A stretch of DNA of 64,000 bases from Bacteroidia bacterium (GCA_030431525.1 JAUIJC010000013.1:44494-108493), one strand, 5' to 3'. Shown: positions 18,084-28,322, counted from the first letter of the stretch. Notes: generated from the letters alone by a model not told the origin. A program made the numbers and translations.

Positions 18084-18258
18084 CGTGGGCGAAAATTGTG
18101 TACAATTCAGTGATGTACAGTGCACCGCATATTACGATAGTTGATTTCCAAAAAATGGAAGTCAAAAGGGGTGCGTTCTACACTGCACTTGATATTGAGC
18201 TCTAAACAAGTGGAGCAATCACAATTTTAGTGAAAAATCCCCAAAAAAGCGGGAATGC

Positions 18259-19161
18259 TTAGCCAAGCAGGTCGCCGAGTGTGTCTTCTAAGCTGGTGAA
18301 GGTGAAGGTGAATCCACTGTCTTTGATCTTTTGGTTGCTGACTTCTACGCCTTTTGTCACAATGCTTCCCATTTCGCCGAGGGCAATACTCAACACAAAC
18401 TCGGGAACCTTTGGGAGCCAAAGGGGCTTGTTCAAGGCTTTGGCAATCGCTTTGGTGAGGGTTTCATTGGTTACGTTTCCAGTAACAGCATTATAGACAC
18501 CATGTACTTCAGGGTGCTCAATGGAAAAAATCACCATTCGACAAAGGTCTTGGATATGAATCCAAGGGATGTTCTGCTTGCCGCTTCCCAAGGGAGCCCC
18601 GACACAATATTTGACGGGAGCAGCCATTTGGGTAAGCGCACCGCCTTTATCGCTCAGCACAACTCCAATTCTTAATTGAATCGAGCGTAATCCAAGGGAT
18701 TCAGCTTTAGAGGTTTCATGTTCCCACTGTTTGGTGACTTCGGCCAAGAAATCATTTCCAATCGGGGAATTTTCATCGCGAATTTCGGTGGCCTCAGTGC
18801 CATAGATGCCCACGGCAGAAGCGGCGACAAAGGTTTTTGGTTTGCTTTGGGCCTGCTCGATGGTTTGAATCAATAGGCGAGAGGAATCCACACGGCTGTC
18901 AAGGATTTCCTTTTTCCGCTGATCGGTCCATCGTTTTTCAGCGACACTTGCCCCAGCCAAATGCACAATGTGGTCTGCCTTTTCGATAGCCTCTTGGTCA
19001 ATCTTTCCCGAAGCAAGGTCCCAGCCGTATTTGGTGATGTTTCCCTTTTTTCCTGAGCTTCTGCTCAGATAACTGACGGTATAACCTTTTGTTTGAAGCA
19101 ATTGAGTGAGCAGGGTGCCTACCAAGCCTGTACCACCGGTGATTAGGACATTTTCTTGCAT
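18259..19161 (-). CDS. TIGR01777/YfcH family NAD(P)-dependent epimerase
   Basis: 300 residues. The Rossmann motif GGTGLVGTLLTQ lies at residues 8-19, HLAGASVAEKRW near 67, and KPKTFVAASAVGIYG (extended SDR active-site Tyr) near 110-125. The C-terminal DUF1731 segment (KVPEFVLSIALGEMGSIVTK...) is present. These SDR39U1-type enzymes are widespread; their substrate is not established. Monocistronic; divergent from the coiled-coil gene at 19323. Confidence 0.9.
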   Translation of the reverse strand: MQENVLITGGTGLVGTLLTQLLQTKGYTVSYLSRSSGKKGNITKYGWDLASGKIDQEAIEKADHIVHLAGASVAEKRWTDQRKKEILDSRVDSSRLLIQTIEQAQSKPKTFVAASAVGIYGTEATEIRDENSPIGNDFLAEVTKQWEHETSKAESLGLRSIQLRIGVVLSDKGGALTQMAAPVKYCVGAPLGSGKQNIPWIHIQDLCRMVIFSIEHPEVHGVYNAVTGNVTNETLTKAIAKALNKPLWLPKVPEFVLSIALGEMGSIVTKGVEVSNQKIKDSGFTFTFTSLEDTLGDLLG

Positions 19162-19322
19162 TGCCGTTCAGTTGTAGAGTAATTCGCCTGAAGATTTATC
19201 ATTCCTAATGACTTGAACGATTTACAGCTTTTTGATGTTTGCGTCAAGTCCATGGGGCATTGTCTTTGTTTCAGTACATTCCTTACATTGTAGGACCATT
19301 GCATAAGAAAAGCATTCATTTT

Positions 19323-20021
19323 ATGAAAAAGCACATCATTACCACCTTGTTGGCCGTTTTTGGATTCGGTCTGTTAGGTTTTTCACAGGATATCGCTGTA
19401 ACGGATCGCGGTGAGAAGATTGACAAAATTGTTCGTCCAGGACAGGCGACTTTTATCGAGCTCGACAAAAAAGATGTGGAGGGCTTGTGGAAGAAGTATT
19501 TGAAGGATTATGGTAAGGTGAGCTCTAAAGGTGGGGTTTATCGTGTGGATATCGCCAATATTCCTGCTGTGGCAAATGGCAATGTGCGGGTGATTTCTAA
19601 AGTGGAGGCTTCTTCAAAAGGAACCATGGTTTGGTGGACCATCGATATGGGGAATCATTACTTACAAGATGGTGAGGCTGGTTATTCCTCAGCCAAGAAA
19701 TTGCTTCGTGATTTTGCCGTGTTTGCCTATAAGGAAGACGTAATGCGCCAAGAAGAGGAGGCGCAGAAGGCTATGGAGCGCAGCGAGAAGGAGCATGACC
19801 GCATGGTGAAGACAGGAGAAAACTTGCAGAGCGATTTGGAGAGAAACCAAAAGGAAAAGGAGCGTTTGGAGCAGGCATTGGCAGATAATGCCGCTCAGAA
19901 GGAACAACTCCAAAAGGATTTGGAGCAAAACAAGAAAGACCAAGAGGCGACGCAAAAGGAAAAAGAGCGCCGTCAAAAAGAATTGCAAGCCGTTCGTGAT
20001 AAGCTGGCCAAAATCAGATAA
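19323..20021 (+). CDS. Secreted coiled-coil protein
   Basis: 232 residues from MKKHIITTLLAVFGFGLLGF, followed by SQ as signal cleavage site. Residues 20-140 form a globular domain (VDKKDVEGLWKKYLKDYGKV; NVRVISKVEASSKGTMVWWTIDMG). From about residue 140 to the end there is an unbroken coiled coil rich in Glu, Lys and Gln (EREKERLEQALADNAAQKEQ type). It is probably periplasmic. I do not recognise the function, though this architecture recurs in Bacteroidota. The longer upstream ORF start (19239) places a non-signal segment first and is rejected. Confidence 0.65.
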   Translation: MKKHIITTLLAVFGFGLLGFSQDIAVTDRGEKIDKIVRPGQATFIELDKKDVEGLWKKYLKDYGKVSSKGGVYRVDIANIPAVANGNVRVISKVEASSKGTMVWWTIDMGNHYLQDGEAGYSSAKKLLRDFAVFAYKEDVMRQEEEAQKAMERSEKEHDRMVKTGENLQSDLERNQKEKERLEQALADNAAQKEQLQKDLEQNKKDQEATQKEKERRQKELQAVRDKLAKIR

Positions 20022-20041
20022 ACGAGGTTTGTTTTATACAA

Positions 20042-20085
20042 ACAGCAAAGCCCTCGCAATACACATTGCGAGGGCTTTGCTGTTA
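20042..20085. terminator. Bidirectional terminator between the coiled-coil gene and the sigma factor gene
   Basis: CAGCAAAGCCCTCGCAAT pairs with its complement across a 4-nt loop. The two genes converge here. Confidence 0.85.
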
Positions 20086-20105
20086 TAGAGGTTTGAGGTT
20101 ATGTG

Positions 20106-20690
20106 TTAACTGTAGCGAAGGTTAGCACCTTTGAGCTGTTTGCGCAGGTTAATAAGCGCATAGCGCATACGACCCAAGGCCGTGTTGATGCTAACTCCGG
20201 TTTGGTTGGCAATGTCTTGGAAACTCATTTCCGCATAGTGGCGCATTATGAGTACTTCCTTCTGTGCCGGAGGGAGGTTTTGAATCATCTCCCTCAACTT
20301 CGTATGGGTATCCTCCTTGATTTTTGAGGCCTCAATGGAAGCTTCAGTGAATTCTACCGTATTGAACACACCCGTCCCGTCCTCGGTCGTAACCATGGGA
20401 TAGCGTTTCTGACGACGGAAATAGTCAATGGCCAAGTTGTGCCCAATACGGACAATCCAAGGACCAAATTTTCCGGTCTCATTATAAGTGCCGTTTTGAA
20501 TACGGTCGATTGCCTTGATGAAGCTGTCTTGCATCAAGTCCTCGGCCACACACTTATCTCGTACAATCAGGTAGATCGTTGTGAATACCCTAGATTTGTA
20601 GCGCTCTAGTAAGGTGTTGAACGCCTTCTCGTCACCATTTTTATACTGTGCTACTAATTGAGCATCAGTCAGCGTTGCGTCCTTCATCAT
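20106..20690 (-). CDS. ECF-type RNA polymerase sigma factor
   Basis: 194 residues. Region 2 (about 22-95) shows EKAFNTLLERYKSRVFTTIY, AEDLMQDSFIKAID (2.2) and FGPWIVRIGHNLAIDYFRRQ (2.3-2.4). Region 4 (about 130-185) shows LPPAQKEVLIMRHYAEMSFQ, then DIANQTGVSINTALGRMRYA (helix-turn-helix). No anti-sigma gene is adjacent, unlike the FecI type, so this resembles the stand-alone housekeeping-like ECF sigma of Bacteroidota. It converges on the coiled-coil gene. Confidence 0.92.
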   Translation of the reverse strand: MMKDATLTDAQLVAQYKNGDEKAFNTLLERYKSRVFTTIYLIVRDKCVAEDLMQDSFIKAIDRIQNGTYNETGKFGPWIVRIGHNLAIDYFRRQKRYPMVTTEDGTGVFNTVEFTEASIEASKIKEDTHTKLREMIQNLPPAQKEVLIMRHYAEMSFQDIANQTGVSINTALGRMRYALINLRKQLKGANLRYS

Positions 20691-21159
20691 CTCATCACGT
20701 TGGTTCGAGTAGAGCGTGCTACATAGGCATTCTTGGGTTTTGGTGGGTCCCTTTATAAGGGTAACAAATATTTGGGGGAAAGATGCTCGATTCGCATCGG
20801 CAGAAACTAAATCAACATTCCTGCCAACTGTTTGCTTCAGAGAAGCTGAACATCCAAGGTCCTTCGTTGGACCATGCCCGTAGGGTTAAATACGAACATT
20901 ACTTCGAAAGTAAACCCTTTCTTTCGTTGGAACAAGACTTTTTTTCCCTGAGACCCTGAACTTTCTGTGTGAATGGCAGTCTGGCGGGACTTATACGACA
21001 AAAGGAATACAAGGTTGGACAAATTTGAAAAATGTCATGCCATGTACGGCTTTTTTGCTGGGATTGTGAGATTTTGCAGGATTAAACCCGTTTTCTCCTC
21101 TTTCAATGATTTTGGTCCGAGAGAGGAACAACGACAGTTCCCATTGTTACCAGACCACT
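20691..21159. other. Intergenic region between the ECF sigma gene and uvrA
   Basis: About 470 nt between divergent genes. The only structures seen are a short hairpin GGTCCTTCGTTGGACC (20859-20874) and a run CCCTTTATAAGGG (20749-20761). No coding region is convincing and no TAnnTTTG element was found at a suitable distance from either start. It should carry both promoters. Confidence 0.4.
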
Positions 21160-23937
21160 ATGGTTGATTTCGAAACCCTTGACCCACGAGAATACATCAT
21201 TATTAAAGGCGCCCGCGTCAATAATTTGAAGAACCTCGATGTTGCCATCGGCCGAAACCAGCTGGTGGTGGTGACTGGGGTTTCTGGTTCGGGAAAGTCT
21301 TCACTGGCCTTTGATACGCTGTTTGCCGAAGGCCAACGGATGTATGTGGAAAGTCTGAGCTCCTATGCGCGCCAGTTTTTGGGTCGTATGGAAAAGCCGG
21401 AGGTGGACTACATCCGAGGTGTTTCGCCGGCCATTGCCATCGAGCAGAAGGTCGCCACCAAGAACTCGCGCTCTACGGTTGGCACAACTACAGAGGTCTA
21501 TGATTACCTCAAATTGCTGTTCAGTCGTGTGGGGAAAACCTACTCGCCAACCACAGGTGAGGAGGTAAAAAAGGATTCTGTCACTGATGTGGTGGATTTC
21601 ATCCTTTCTCATGAGGATGGCCAACGCGTCATGGTTTTGGCGCCATTGGTGGTGGCTGAAGGCCGTGCCTTGAAGGAGGAGTTCGAGGTCTTATTGCAGA
21701 AGGGTTATACCCGAGTGGTGTTGGATGGTGAGCTTTCCTTTATAGAGGACCTGTTAGATCAGGAAGGGCTTCATCCAGAACATATTCAAGTCTTGATTGA
21801 CCGTGCTGTGGTGCAAAAGGATGAATCCACACAGTTCCGATTGGCGGATTCCGTGGAGACGGCCTTTTTCGAAGGGCATGGCGAATGTCAGGTGGATATC
21901 GTCGGTGTGGAAAAGCATGATTTTTCCGACCGATTCGAGGCTGACGGGATGACCTTTGAGGAGCCAACCGCCAACTTTTTCAGCTTTAACAACCCGCAGG
22001 GTGCTTGCCGAACTTGTGAAGGTTTTGGTAGCGTGTTGGGCATTGATCCGGAATTGGTCGTTCCAGACAAGTCGCTTTCCATTTTTGAGGGCGCGATTGC
22101 GCCATGGCGTGGCGAGAAGCTGGCCAAATGGAATAAGAAATTGATTGAAACAGGGATTCAATTTGATTTCCCGATTCACCGTCCTTACGAAGAGCTCACC
22201 GACGAACAGAAGGAGCTTTTGTGGACAGGTAATAAATTATTCAAGGGCTTGGATGCCTTCTTCAAAATGTTGGAGAGCAAGCCCCATAAGATTCAGTACA
22301 GGGTCATGCTTTCTCGTTTCAGAGGAAGGAAACTGTGCCCTGATTGCCGAGGTACCCGCATTCGAAAAGATGCGGGCTATGTAAAGCTTGGTGGTAAAAA
22401 CATTCAGGATTTGGTCCTGATGCCCATCCATGATTTGGAAAACTTTTTTGACGGGCTCGAGCTGAATCCATACGAGGAAAAATTGGCGGGGCGTGTGCTC
22501 AACGAGATTCGGAGCCGATTGGGCTTCTTGATGCGTGTGGGACTATCCTATTTGACCTTGAACCGTTTGTCCTCCACTTTGTCAGGCGGGGAATATCAAC
22601 GGATTCGATTGGCTACTTCCTTAGGCAGTGCCTTGGTGGGTTCCATGTATATTTTGGATGAGCCGAGCATTGGCCTTCACCCACGAGATACTCGTAATCT
22701 GGTGGGCGTATTAGAAAGCCTACGCGACTTGGGCAATACCGTGATTGTGGTGGAGCACGAAGAGGAGGTGATGCGTTCCGCAGATGAGATTATTGACATC
22801 GGGCCAGATGCAGGAGCCAATGGCGGTTCGCTGATTTTCCAAGGCACGGTGGCCGACATGAAGGACAGCGAGGCCTATACCGCTCAGTATTTGACGGGAC
22901 GATTGGCCATCGAAAATCCTGAGCATCGCCGACCGTGGGTGGATGCTCTTGAAATCAAAGGCGCCCGAGAGAACAACCTGAAAAACATTGACCTTAAGAT
23001 TCCTTTGGGCATTATGACCGCCATTTCTGGGGTGTCGGGTTCAGGAAAATCCACTTTGGTGAAGCGCATTTTGTATCCTGCGCTGAAACGCCATTTGGGG
23101 GATTATAATGAGCATCCAGGCGATTTCGATGCCTTGGAAGGAAGCCTTGATTTGGTGGGCAACGTGGAGTTTGTGGACCAAAATCCAATCGGAAAATCCT
23201 CCCGTTCAAATCCCGTGACCTATGTAAAGGCCTATGATGCCATCCGTAACCTATTTTCGGAGCAGGCCTTGGCCAAACAGCGAGGCTATAAGCCAGCGCA
23301 TTTCTCCTTCAACGTGGATGGCGGTCGTTGTGAGGCCTGTCAAGGTGAGGGCACCATCAAAATTGAGATGCAGTTTATGGCGGACATCTACCTGCCATGC
23401 GAAAGCTGTAATGGCAAGCGCTTCAAGCAGGAGGTGATTGAGGTGGAGTACCAAGGAAAAAGCATTTCTGATGTACTTGACCTGACCATTGACGAGGGCA
23501 TGGAGTTCTTTGCAGATGTGCCTAAGGTGGCTGATAAATTGAGACCACTTCAGGAAGTTGGATTGGGCTATATCAAGTTGGGACAATCTTCGAATTCCCT
23601 TTCTGGTGGTGAGGCGCAACGTGTGAAACTGGCCTTCTTCTTAGGCAAGGGAAAGAACTTGGATCATACGCTATTCATTTTTGACGAGCCGACTACGGGC
23701 TTGCATTTCCACGATATTTCCAAGCTTCTCAAATCCATGAATGCCTTGGTGGAGCGTGGTCACACCGTCCTGATTATTGAGCACAACACCGAGGTGTTGA
23801 AATCTGCGGATTGGATTATTGACCTTGGCCCAGAAGGTGGTATCGGCGGTGGAGAATTGGTGTTTGAGGGAACCCCTGAAGAGATGGTGAAAGCCAAGAA
23901 AGGCTTTACGTGGGAATATTTGGAAGGTAGGGTTTGA
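21160..23937 (+). CDS. uvrA: Excinuclease ABC subunit A
   Basis: 925 residues from [20 protein letters not shown]. Two ABC modules: Walker [21 protein letters not shown] (about 45) and [15 protein letters not shown] (about 625), signatures [12 protein letters not shown] and [12 protein letters not shown], and Walker [13 protein letters not shown] and [12 protein letters not shown]. The zinc modules are present ([24 protein letters not shown] with CESCNGKRF). UvrA recognises bulky lesions for nucleotide excision repair. An upstream in-frame ATG at 21106 gives an unlikely N-terminus. A methyltransferase gene follows after 4 nt. Confidence 0.97.
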   Translation: MVDFETLDPREYIIIKGARVNNLKNLDVAIGRNQLVVVTGVSGSGKSSLAFDTLFAEGQRMYVESLSSYARQFLGRMEKPEVDYIRGVSPAIAIEQKVATKNSRSTVGTTTEVYDYLKLLFSRVGKTYSPTTGEEVKKDSVTDVVDFILSHEDGQRVMVLAPLVVAEGRALKEEFEVLLQKGYTRVVLDGELSFIEDLLDQEGLHPEHIQVLIDRAVVQKDESTQFRLADSVETAFFEGHGECQVDIVGVEKHDFSDRFEADGMTFEEPTANFFSFNNPQGACRTCEGFGSVLGIDPELVVPDKSLSIFEGAIAPWRGEKLAKWNKKLIETGIQFDFPIHRPYEELTDEQKELLWTGNKLFKGLDAFFKMLESKPHKIQYRVMLSRFRGRKLCPDCRGTRIRKDAGYVKLGGKNIQDLVLMPIHDLENFFDGLELNPYEEKLAGRVLNEIRSRLGFLMRVGLSYLTLNRLSSTLSGGEYQRIRLATSLGSALVGSMYILDEPSIGLHPRDTRNLVGVLESLRDLGNTVIVVEHEEEVMRSADEIIDIGPDAGANGGSLIFQGTVADMKDSEAYTAQYLTGRLAIENPEHRRPWVDALEIKGARENNLKNIDLKIPLGIMTAISGVSGSGKSTLVKRILYPALKRHLGDYNEHPGDFDALEGSLDLVGNVEFVDQNPIGKSSRSNPVTYVKAYDAIRNLFSEQALAKQRGYKPAHFSFNVDGGRCEACQGEGTIKIEMQFMADIYLPCESCNGKRFKQEVIEVEYQGKSISDVLDLTIDEGMEFFADVPKVADKLRPLQEVGLGYIKLGQSSNSLSGGEAQRVKLAFFLGKGKNLDHTLFIFDEPTTGLHFHDISKLLKSMNALVERGHTVLIIEHNTEVLKSADWIIDLGPEGGIGGGELVFEGTPEEMVKAKKGFTWEYLEGRV

Positions 23938-23941
23938 TAAT

Positions 23942-24829
23942 ATGGCGCATTCTGAAAATTTCTTTGGGGACTACCGCGACTTTTGGTGGAACCCAGATTT
24001 CCTTGTTTTAATGGCAAAACGCCTTGGGCTGAAGCGTCATAAAACCCTGTTGGACGTGGGGGCGGGCCGTTGCCATTGGAGCCGTTTGTTGGTTCCTCAT
24101 TTGGCGAAAAACCCACAGGTGACTGCTATCGATAATGACCCGAAGTGGGTACGCGAAGGCGCCGAGATTCAAAAGGGTTTTAAGAAGTTAGGCGCAAGTC
24201 TGGATGTCCAGCATTCCGATGCCCATCTGTTGCCATTTGCCGACAACAGCTTTGATATGGTGACCTGCCAAACGGTATTGATTCATTTGGAGAATCCCGC
24301 TTTGGCCTTGTCTGAAATGAAGCGCGTATTGAAGCCAAATGGCACTTTGCTTTGCGTCGAGCCGAACAATCGGGTGCAAAGCCTGCTTCAAAACTCACTG
24401 AATTCAGAGGCCTCTATTGAGGAGATTCTTGACCATGTGAAATACGTGTTGCTCATCGAGCAGGGCAAGAAAAAACTGGGGCAGGGGGATAACTCTTTGG
24501 GTGATTTGCTTCCAGGTATGTTTGCCGAACAAGGCTTGAAGAAAATTCAGTCTTATCTGTCTGACAAGGCGATTTCCATGTATCCGCCTTATGAAAACCC
24601 TGAGCAGACGGCCACGCTGCAACAGTGGGCGCAGGGCAGTAGCTGGAAGTCCGATGAAACGGATGAGCTGACTTACGTGGAGGCCTTGGGCGATGAACAT
24701 GTCGCATTTTACGAGGAGTTTCAACGCAAGTACAGCGATGCAGGCAACAAGATGATGTCTGCCCTCTTGCGCAAGGAATACCATTCGGCAGGAGGCGCCA
24801 TGATGTATTTGGTGGCAGGGGAAAAGTGA
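23942..24829 (+). CDS. Class I SAM-dependent methyltransferase
   Basis: 295 residues. Motif I LLDVGAGRCHWSRLL (about 33-47), the acidic ribose-binding end AIDNDPKW (about 66), and motif IV/V DNSFDMVTCQTVLIHLENP followed by VLKPNGTLLCVEPNN identify the SAM-binding fold. The C-terminal ~120 residues are not diagnostic, so the substrate is unknown. The 4-nt gap from uvrA suggests cotranscription and probable translational coupling, but a repair role is only a guess. Confidence 0.85.
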   Translation: MAHSENFFGDYRDFWWNPDFLVLMAKRLGLKRHKTLLDVGAGRCHWSRLLVPHLAKNPQVTAIDNDPKWVREGAEIQKGFKKLGASLDVQHSDAHLLPFADNSFDMVTCQTVLIHLENPALALSEMKRVLKPNGTLLCVEPNNRVQSLLQNSLNSEASIEEILDHVKYVLLIEQGKKKLGQGDNSLGDLLPGMFAEQGLKKIQSYLSDKAISMYPPYENPEQTATLQQWAQGSSWKSDETDELTYVEALGDEHVAFYEEFQRKYSDAGNKMMSALLRKEYHSAGGAMMYLVAGEK

Positions 24830-24832
24830 TTT

Positions 24833-24926
24833 TTGAGTACGGAGCTTTTCGCCTATTCTGCGCTCAATACTCTGTATTTGTAGACAAAACCTGAAAGCTC
24901 AATACTCTGTACTCCGTACTCAGTAC
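24833..24926. repeat. Heptad array (CTCNGTA type) between methyltransferase and DUF92 genes
   Basis: Right array 24898-24925: CTCAATA, CTCTGTA, CTCCGTA, CTCAGTA. Two of its units (CTCAATACTCTGTA) recur exactly at 24863-24876, and TGAGTACGGAG at 24833-24843 is the inverse of the array's end. It ends 6 nt before the DUF92 ATG. Confidence 0.8.
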
Positions 24927-24931
24927 CAAAA

Positions 24932-25693
24932 ATGACACTACAACTTATCGCACAAGTCTTCAGCCTCTTCGTGGGGCTTTTTTCATACCGTAGGCAGTCC
25001 ATTTCCAAGAGTGGCTTGGGGGCGCTGTTGTTGGTGAGCGGGCTGTTTATTTGGTTGGATCAGTTGCCGTCTTTGGTGATTGTGTTTTCCATGTTTGCGA
25101 GCTCCTCCTTGCTGTCTAAGTATAAGAAGGCACAAAAGGAAAAGGCTGAGAAAGTGGTGGCAAAGTCAGGCCCGAGGGATTGGGTGCAGGCAGTTTGCAA
25201 CTTGGGAGTGGCTACCGCGATGATGATCGCTTATGAGTTTACAGGCGAACAAGCCTTTTTGGTGGGCTTGGTGGGGAGTGTGGCATCTGCCAATGCCGAT
25301 TCGTGGGCCTCGGAAATTGGTGGGCTGAGCAAATCTACCCCTGTATTGATAACCAATTTTAAGCCAGTACAGGCGGGAATTTCAGGCGGAATTACCCTTT
25401 TGGGAACCTTCGGGGGAATCTTGGGAAGCCTTTTTATTACTGGAATTTCAACCTTGTTTTTTGGCTACCAAATAGCACTTATTGGTTTCTTTGCTGGCAT
25501 CGCAGGGCTTTTCTTTGATTCCTATTTAGGGGCTTGGTTTCAGGCTTTGTATAAGGATGAGGCTGGGAATGTGACGGAGAATAAGACTGGAAAATTGACC
25601 AAGGGCTTTACTTGGATGGACAATGATGTGGTGAATTTTATGGCGACGTTGTTTGGGGGAGTTGTGGCTTTAATGCTTTCCCTAATCGCTTAG
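24932..25693 (+). CDS. DUF92 integral membrane protein
   Basis: 253 residues with five or six hydrophobic segments. The conserved DUF92 core is plain: SVASANADSWASEIGGLSKS (about 113-132), TPVLITNFKPVQAGISGGIT (133-152) and LFFDSYLGAWFQA (about 190). The family includes plant phytyl-phosphate kinase VTE6-like proteins; the bacterial role is not settled. The start is 6 nt after a heptad array that occupies the position of any ribosome binding site. Confidence 0.88.
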   Translation: MTLQLIAQVFSLFVGLFSYRRQSISKSGLGALLLVSGLFIWLDQLPSLVIVFSMFASSSLLSKYKKAQKEKAEKVVAKSGPRDWVQAVCNLGVATAMMIAYEFTGEQAFLVGLVGSVASANADSWASEIGGLSKSTPVLITNFKPVQAGISGGITLLGTFGGILGSLFITGISTLFFGYQIALIGFFAGIAGLFFDSYLGAWFQALYKDEAGNVTENKTGKLTKGFTWMDNDVVNFMATLFGGVVALMLSLIA

Positions 25694-25726
25694 GAATTGT
25701 GATGGGATAGGGATCATTATATAGTT

Positions 25727-26080
25727 ATGAAGAGGAGATATTGGTATCGACTTTTGCTGGTGTTCATGTTGCTTTTCCCCTTTTTGATCGTAGACCCTAT
25801 TATTGGGATGCTTGGTCGTGGGACACTGACGTTCAACTACGCTCTTGTTTTTTATTTTTTATGTGGAGGGATGATATGGTATGTGTACCATAAGTTTGAG
25901 TGGTTCCAGAAGGTGTGGTTGACTTTAGCATTTGTGAATATGCTTTGGATAGTGGGGAAAATGTTTTACCGAATTGGTGCCACCCTTGAGAGTTACTTCG
26001 TGTTGTTTCTATTGGCAATACCTCTTCTTATTATTGCTGGTTTAGTTTTCGTTTGCATAAAAACGAACGAGGTGAGGTAA
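25727..26080 (+). CDS. Small membrane protein, unknown function
   Basis: 117 residues starting MKRRYWYRLLLVFMLLFPF; four hydrophobic segments (about 8-25, 37-52, 62-78, 90-112) fill nearly the whole protein. I recognise no family. It lies 33 nt after the DUF92 gene and may belong to that transcript; a terminator follows 31 nt after its stop. Confidence 0.6.
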   Translation: MKRRYWYRLLLVFMLLFPFLIVDPIIGMLGRGTLTFNYALVFYFLCGGMIWYVYHKFEWFQKVWLTLAFVNMLWIVGKMFYRIGATLESYFVLFLLAIPLLIIAGLVFVCIKTNEVR

Positions 26081-26110
26081 AGTATTGGTTTAGAGTTAGT
26101 GATAAAGTAA

Positions 26111-26147
26111 AAAAGCGGGTGCCTCATCTTCGAGACACCCGCTTTTA
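26111..26147. terminator. Bidirectional terminator
   Basis: AAAAGCGGGTGCCTC pairs with GAGACACCCGCTTTT (one mismatch) around ATCTTC. It separates the convergent membrane-protein and barrel genes. Confidence 0.85.
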
Positions 26148-26169
26148 TATTATTCAATGGGTTTATGGA

Positions 26170-27201
26170 TTACCAATCCCCATCATCCCAGTCATCATTC
26201 CAATCGCCCTCGTCATCAGCTGGTGCTTCTTCTTCGGCAGGCTCCTCTTCTTGTGGAGCATCGTCCCAGCCATCATCACTACCATTGTCCTCCATGGAGT
26301 CATCCTGTGGAGTTTCTTCCTCCATCGGAAGGGTGTTTTCTTGAGGAAGGCTTTCGGTTGGTGCCTCTTCCTCTTTTTCTTCAACCTCAGGTTTTGCCGG
26401 AGGCCCACCTTCACCAACTGGTGGTGGTGTCAGCTTATGCTTCTTACGCTTGAGGCGAGGTGCGCCCGGCGTATATTCCAGTTTGAGGGTGAACATGGCG
26501 TAGCCATCTTTTGCTGAGTTGCCTTCTGCATTTTCAGAAGTTACTCCATCAAGTTTGTCTGTGAGGGTGTAAACGCCAGAAAGCTCACCGATAATGCTTA
26601 CGCGGTGAGAGATGTCAACGGAAAGGCCCAAGTTAACTGGAAGAGCCAATGAGAAAGCTTTGACGCTTGGGTCCTCGTTCGGGTCATCGGAGGTAGTCAA
26701 TGGAGCGCCAGTGCTGTCAATGACAGGAGAGGCGTTTGAGCGCACCAACATCAATCCCGTTCCGATGTAAGGCTTGAGCAATTTTGGACGCTTGAACAGG
26801 TCCAAGTGTTTGCGAACAATATCCTCTACCAAATAGAATCGTCCGTAGGCGGATAAAGACCAGTTGTTGCTGGTGAATGAAAGCCCACGTTCTTCATTGG
26901 TATCTACTCCACGAAGGGTGAAATAGTCGAACTGACCACCGAACACCACGCGTGGCCACATGTGGTAGTTCATGCCAATGTTTCCGTTCCAGCCAATCTT
27001 CGGAGAGTCGAAGAAGCCAGAAAGGTCACCGCTGTAAAGCGTTGGTCCTGTTCCGATGGTGAAACTCCACGGTCCACGGAAGTAGTAGGAGTCAAAAAAA
27101 CCTGAGTATTCAATATTCTTTTTGTACTGCGCATTGGCCGAAAGGCTCGTCATGATGACGGCAAGCAAAGGCAGTAAGAGGCGCAAGAAGCGACGATACA
27201 T
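26170..27201 (-). CDS. Outer membrane beta-barrel protein with a long acidic C-terminal tail
   Basis: 343 residues. Signal peptide RFLRLLLPLLAVIMTSLSANA; residues 25-245 alternate like a barrel (GPWSFTIGTGPTLYSGDLSG, IGWNGNIGMNYHMW, LKPYIGTGLMLV, FTLKLEYTPG). A basic/proline linker (RLKRKKHKLTPPP) precedes about 90 residues dominated by Glu, Asp and Trp, ending in W-D-D/D-W repeats (DWDDGDW). The tail has no OmpA peptidoglycan-binding motif. It could be periplasmic or surface-exposed and might chelate divalent cations, but that is speculation. Confidence 0.7.
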   Translation of the reverse strand: MYRRFLRLLLPLLAVIMTSLSANAQYKKNIEYSGFFDSYYFRGPWSFTIGTGPTLYSGDLSGFFDSPKIGWNGNIGMNYHMWPRVVFGGQFDYFTLRGVDTNEERGLSFTSNNWSLSAYGRFYLVEDIVRKHLDLFKRPKLLKPYIGTGLMLVRSNASPVIDSTGAPLTTSDDPNEDPSVKAFSLALPVNLGLSVDISHRVSIIGELSGVYTLTDKLDGVTSENAEGNSAKDGYAMFTLKLEYTPGAPRLKRKKHKLTPPPVGEGGPPAKPEVEEKEEEAPTESLPQENTLPMEEETPQDDSMEDNGSDDGWDDAPQEEEPAEEEAPADDEGDWNDDWDDGDW

Positions 27202-27270
27202 AATTCTAATGGCGTTTTGTTCGAGGACAATCCTTAAATATACTGATTTTGGGAGTACAAGTGGGCGCTC

Positions 27271-28320
27271 TTAATGTCCAGACGGTCGTTTTTCATACTC
27301 CGAATTTGAATAGAGGGTCAAGCGGTCTTCCCCAATGTCCATGGAAGCGCTTGGGGCTAGGTTGATTTTAGGAGCTTCAATGCCCTTGCCAAATTTCACT
27401 TTTCCCGTGAAAACCCGTGCCTCATCCCATAGTCCCGCCTCGATGATTTTGTTAATCAAAAATCGTCCACCTTCAACAAATATGGAGTGTATGCCCCGTT
27501 GGAGAAGGTTTTCGAGGATTTGTGGGAATAACTCCTCCTCAAAATTCAGTGTCTTGAATTCAAGGTTTTTGCCAGTCTCATTTTTCTGTGTGTTGTAACA
27601 GATAGTAGGCTGGGAGCCGTCGAACAATTTTAGGTCCCCAGAAAGTTCCAAGTTGCGGTCAATGACGATGCGCAATGGGTCTTTCCCTTCAATATCAAAG
27701 CGGACGTTAAGACTTGGATTATCGTAGCGGGCAGTATTCGTGCCCACCAAAATCGAATCTTCCTCTGCACGATATTGATGCACCAATTCTCGAGAATTTT
27801 CCCCTGAAATCCATTTGGAGGTATAGTCCTCGCGAGCGATGAACCCATCCTCGGTTTGCGCCCATTTTAAAATCACATAAGGACGCTTTTTGGTCATGGC
27901 CGTGAAGAAGCGTTTGTTCAGCGCCAATCCTTCTTTCTCCAAAAGTCCCGTTTCCACCTCAATGCCAACATCAGATAGTTTTTTCAAACCTCTGCCAGCG
28001 ACTAATGGATTTGGGTCCACATTACAGACCACCACTTTTTTGGGTTTCAATCGCGCCAACAGGTCTGCGCAAGGCGGTGTTTTTCCGTGATGTGAGCAGG
28101 GTTCCAAAGTGACATAGACCGTGCTTCCCTCCACCTGTGCTTCATCCTCCAATGACCTTACAGCATTCACTTCGGCATGTGGACCGCCGTATTTTTCATG
28201 CCAGCCCTCGCCAATGATTTCTCCGTCCTTGACGATGACGCATCCCACCATGGGGTTTGGGCTTACATGGCCTTGGCCCTTCAGGGCAAGCTCCAAGGCG
28301 CGTTGCATGAATTCTGTCAT
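27271..28320 (-). CDS. ribD: Bifunctional riboflavin biosynthesis protein RibD
   Basis: 349 residues. The N-terminal deaminase has HAEVNAV (zinc His plus catalytic Glu, about residue 48) and PCSHHGKTPPCADLL with both zinc cysteines (about 73-87). The C-terminal reductase (about 145-345) has PYVILKWAQTEDGFIA, SILVGTNTARYDNPSLNVR and VEGGRFLINKII. The protein carries out deamination and side-chain reduction in riboflavin synthesis. No other rib gene is nearby. Its start codon is 2 nt from a heptad array; prmC lies divergently upstream. Confidence 0.95.
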   Translation of the reverse strand: MTEFMQRALELALKGQGHVSPNPMVGCVIVKDGEIIGEGWHEKYGGPHAEVNAVRSLEDEAQVEGSTVYVTLEPCSHHGKTPPCADLLARLKPKKVVVCNVDPNPLVAGRGLKKLSDVGIEVETGLLEKEGLALNKRFFTAMTKKRPYVILKWAQTEDGFIAREDYTSKWISGENSRELVHQYRAEEDSILVGTNTARYDNPSLNVRFDIEGKDPLRIVIDRNLELSGDLKLFDGSQPTICYNTQKNETGKNLEFKTLNFEEELFPQILENLLQRGIHSIFVEGGRFLINKIIEAGLWDEARVFTGKVKFGKGIEAPKINLAPSASMDIGEDRLTLYSNSEYEKRPSGH

Positions 28321-28322
28321 GG

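Noticed and set aside
20691..21159. Small gene or RNA between the sigma factor and uvrA genes
   Set aside because: The open frame at 20973-21167 has no start context or conserved motif, and the only hairpin is 16 nt long.
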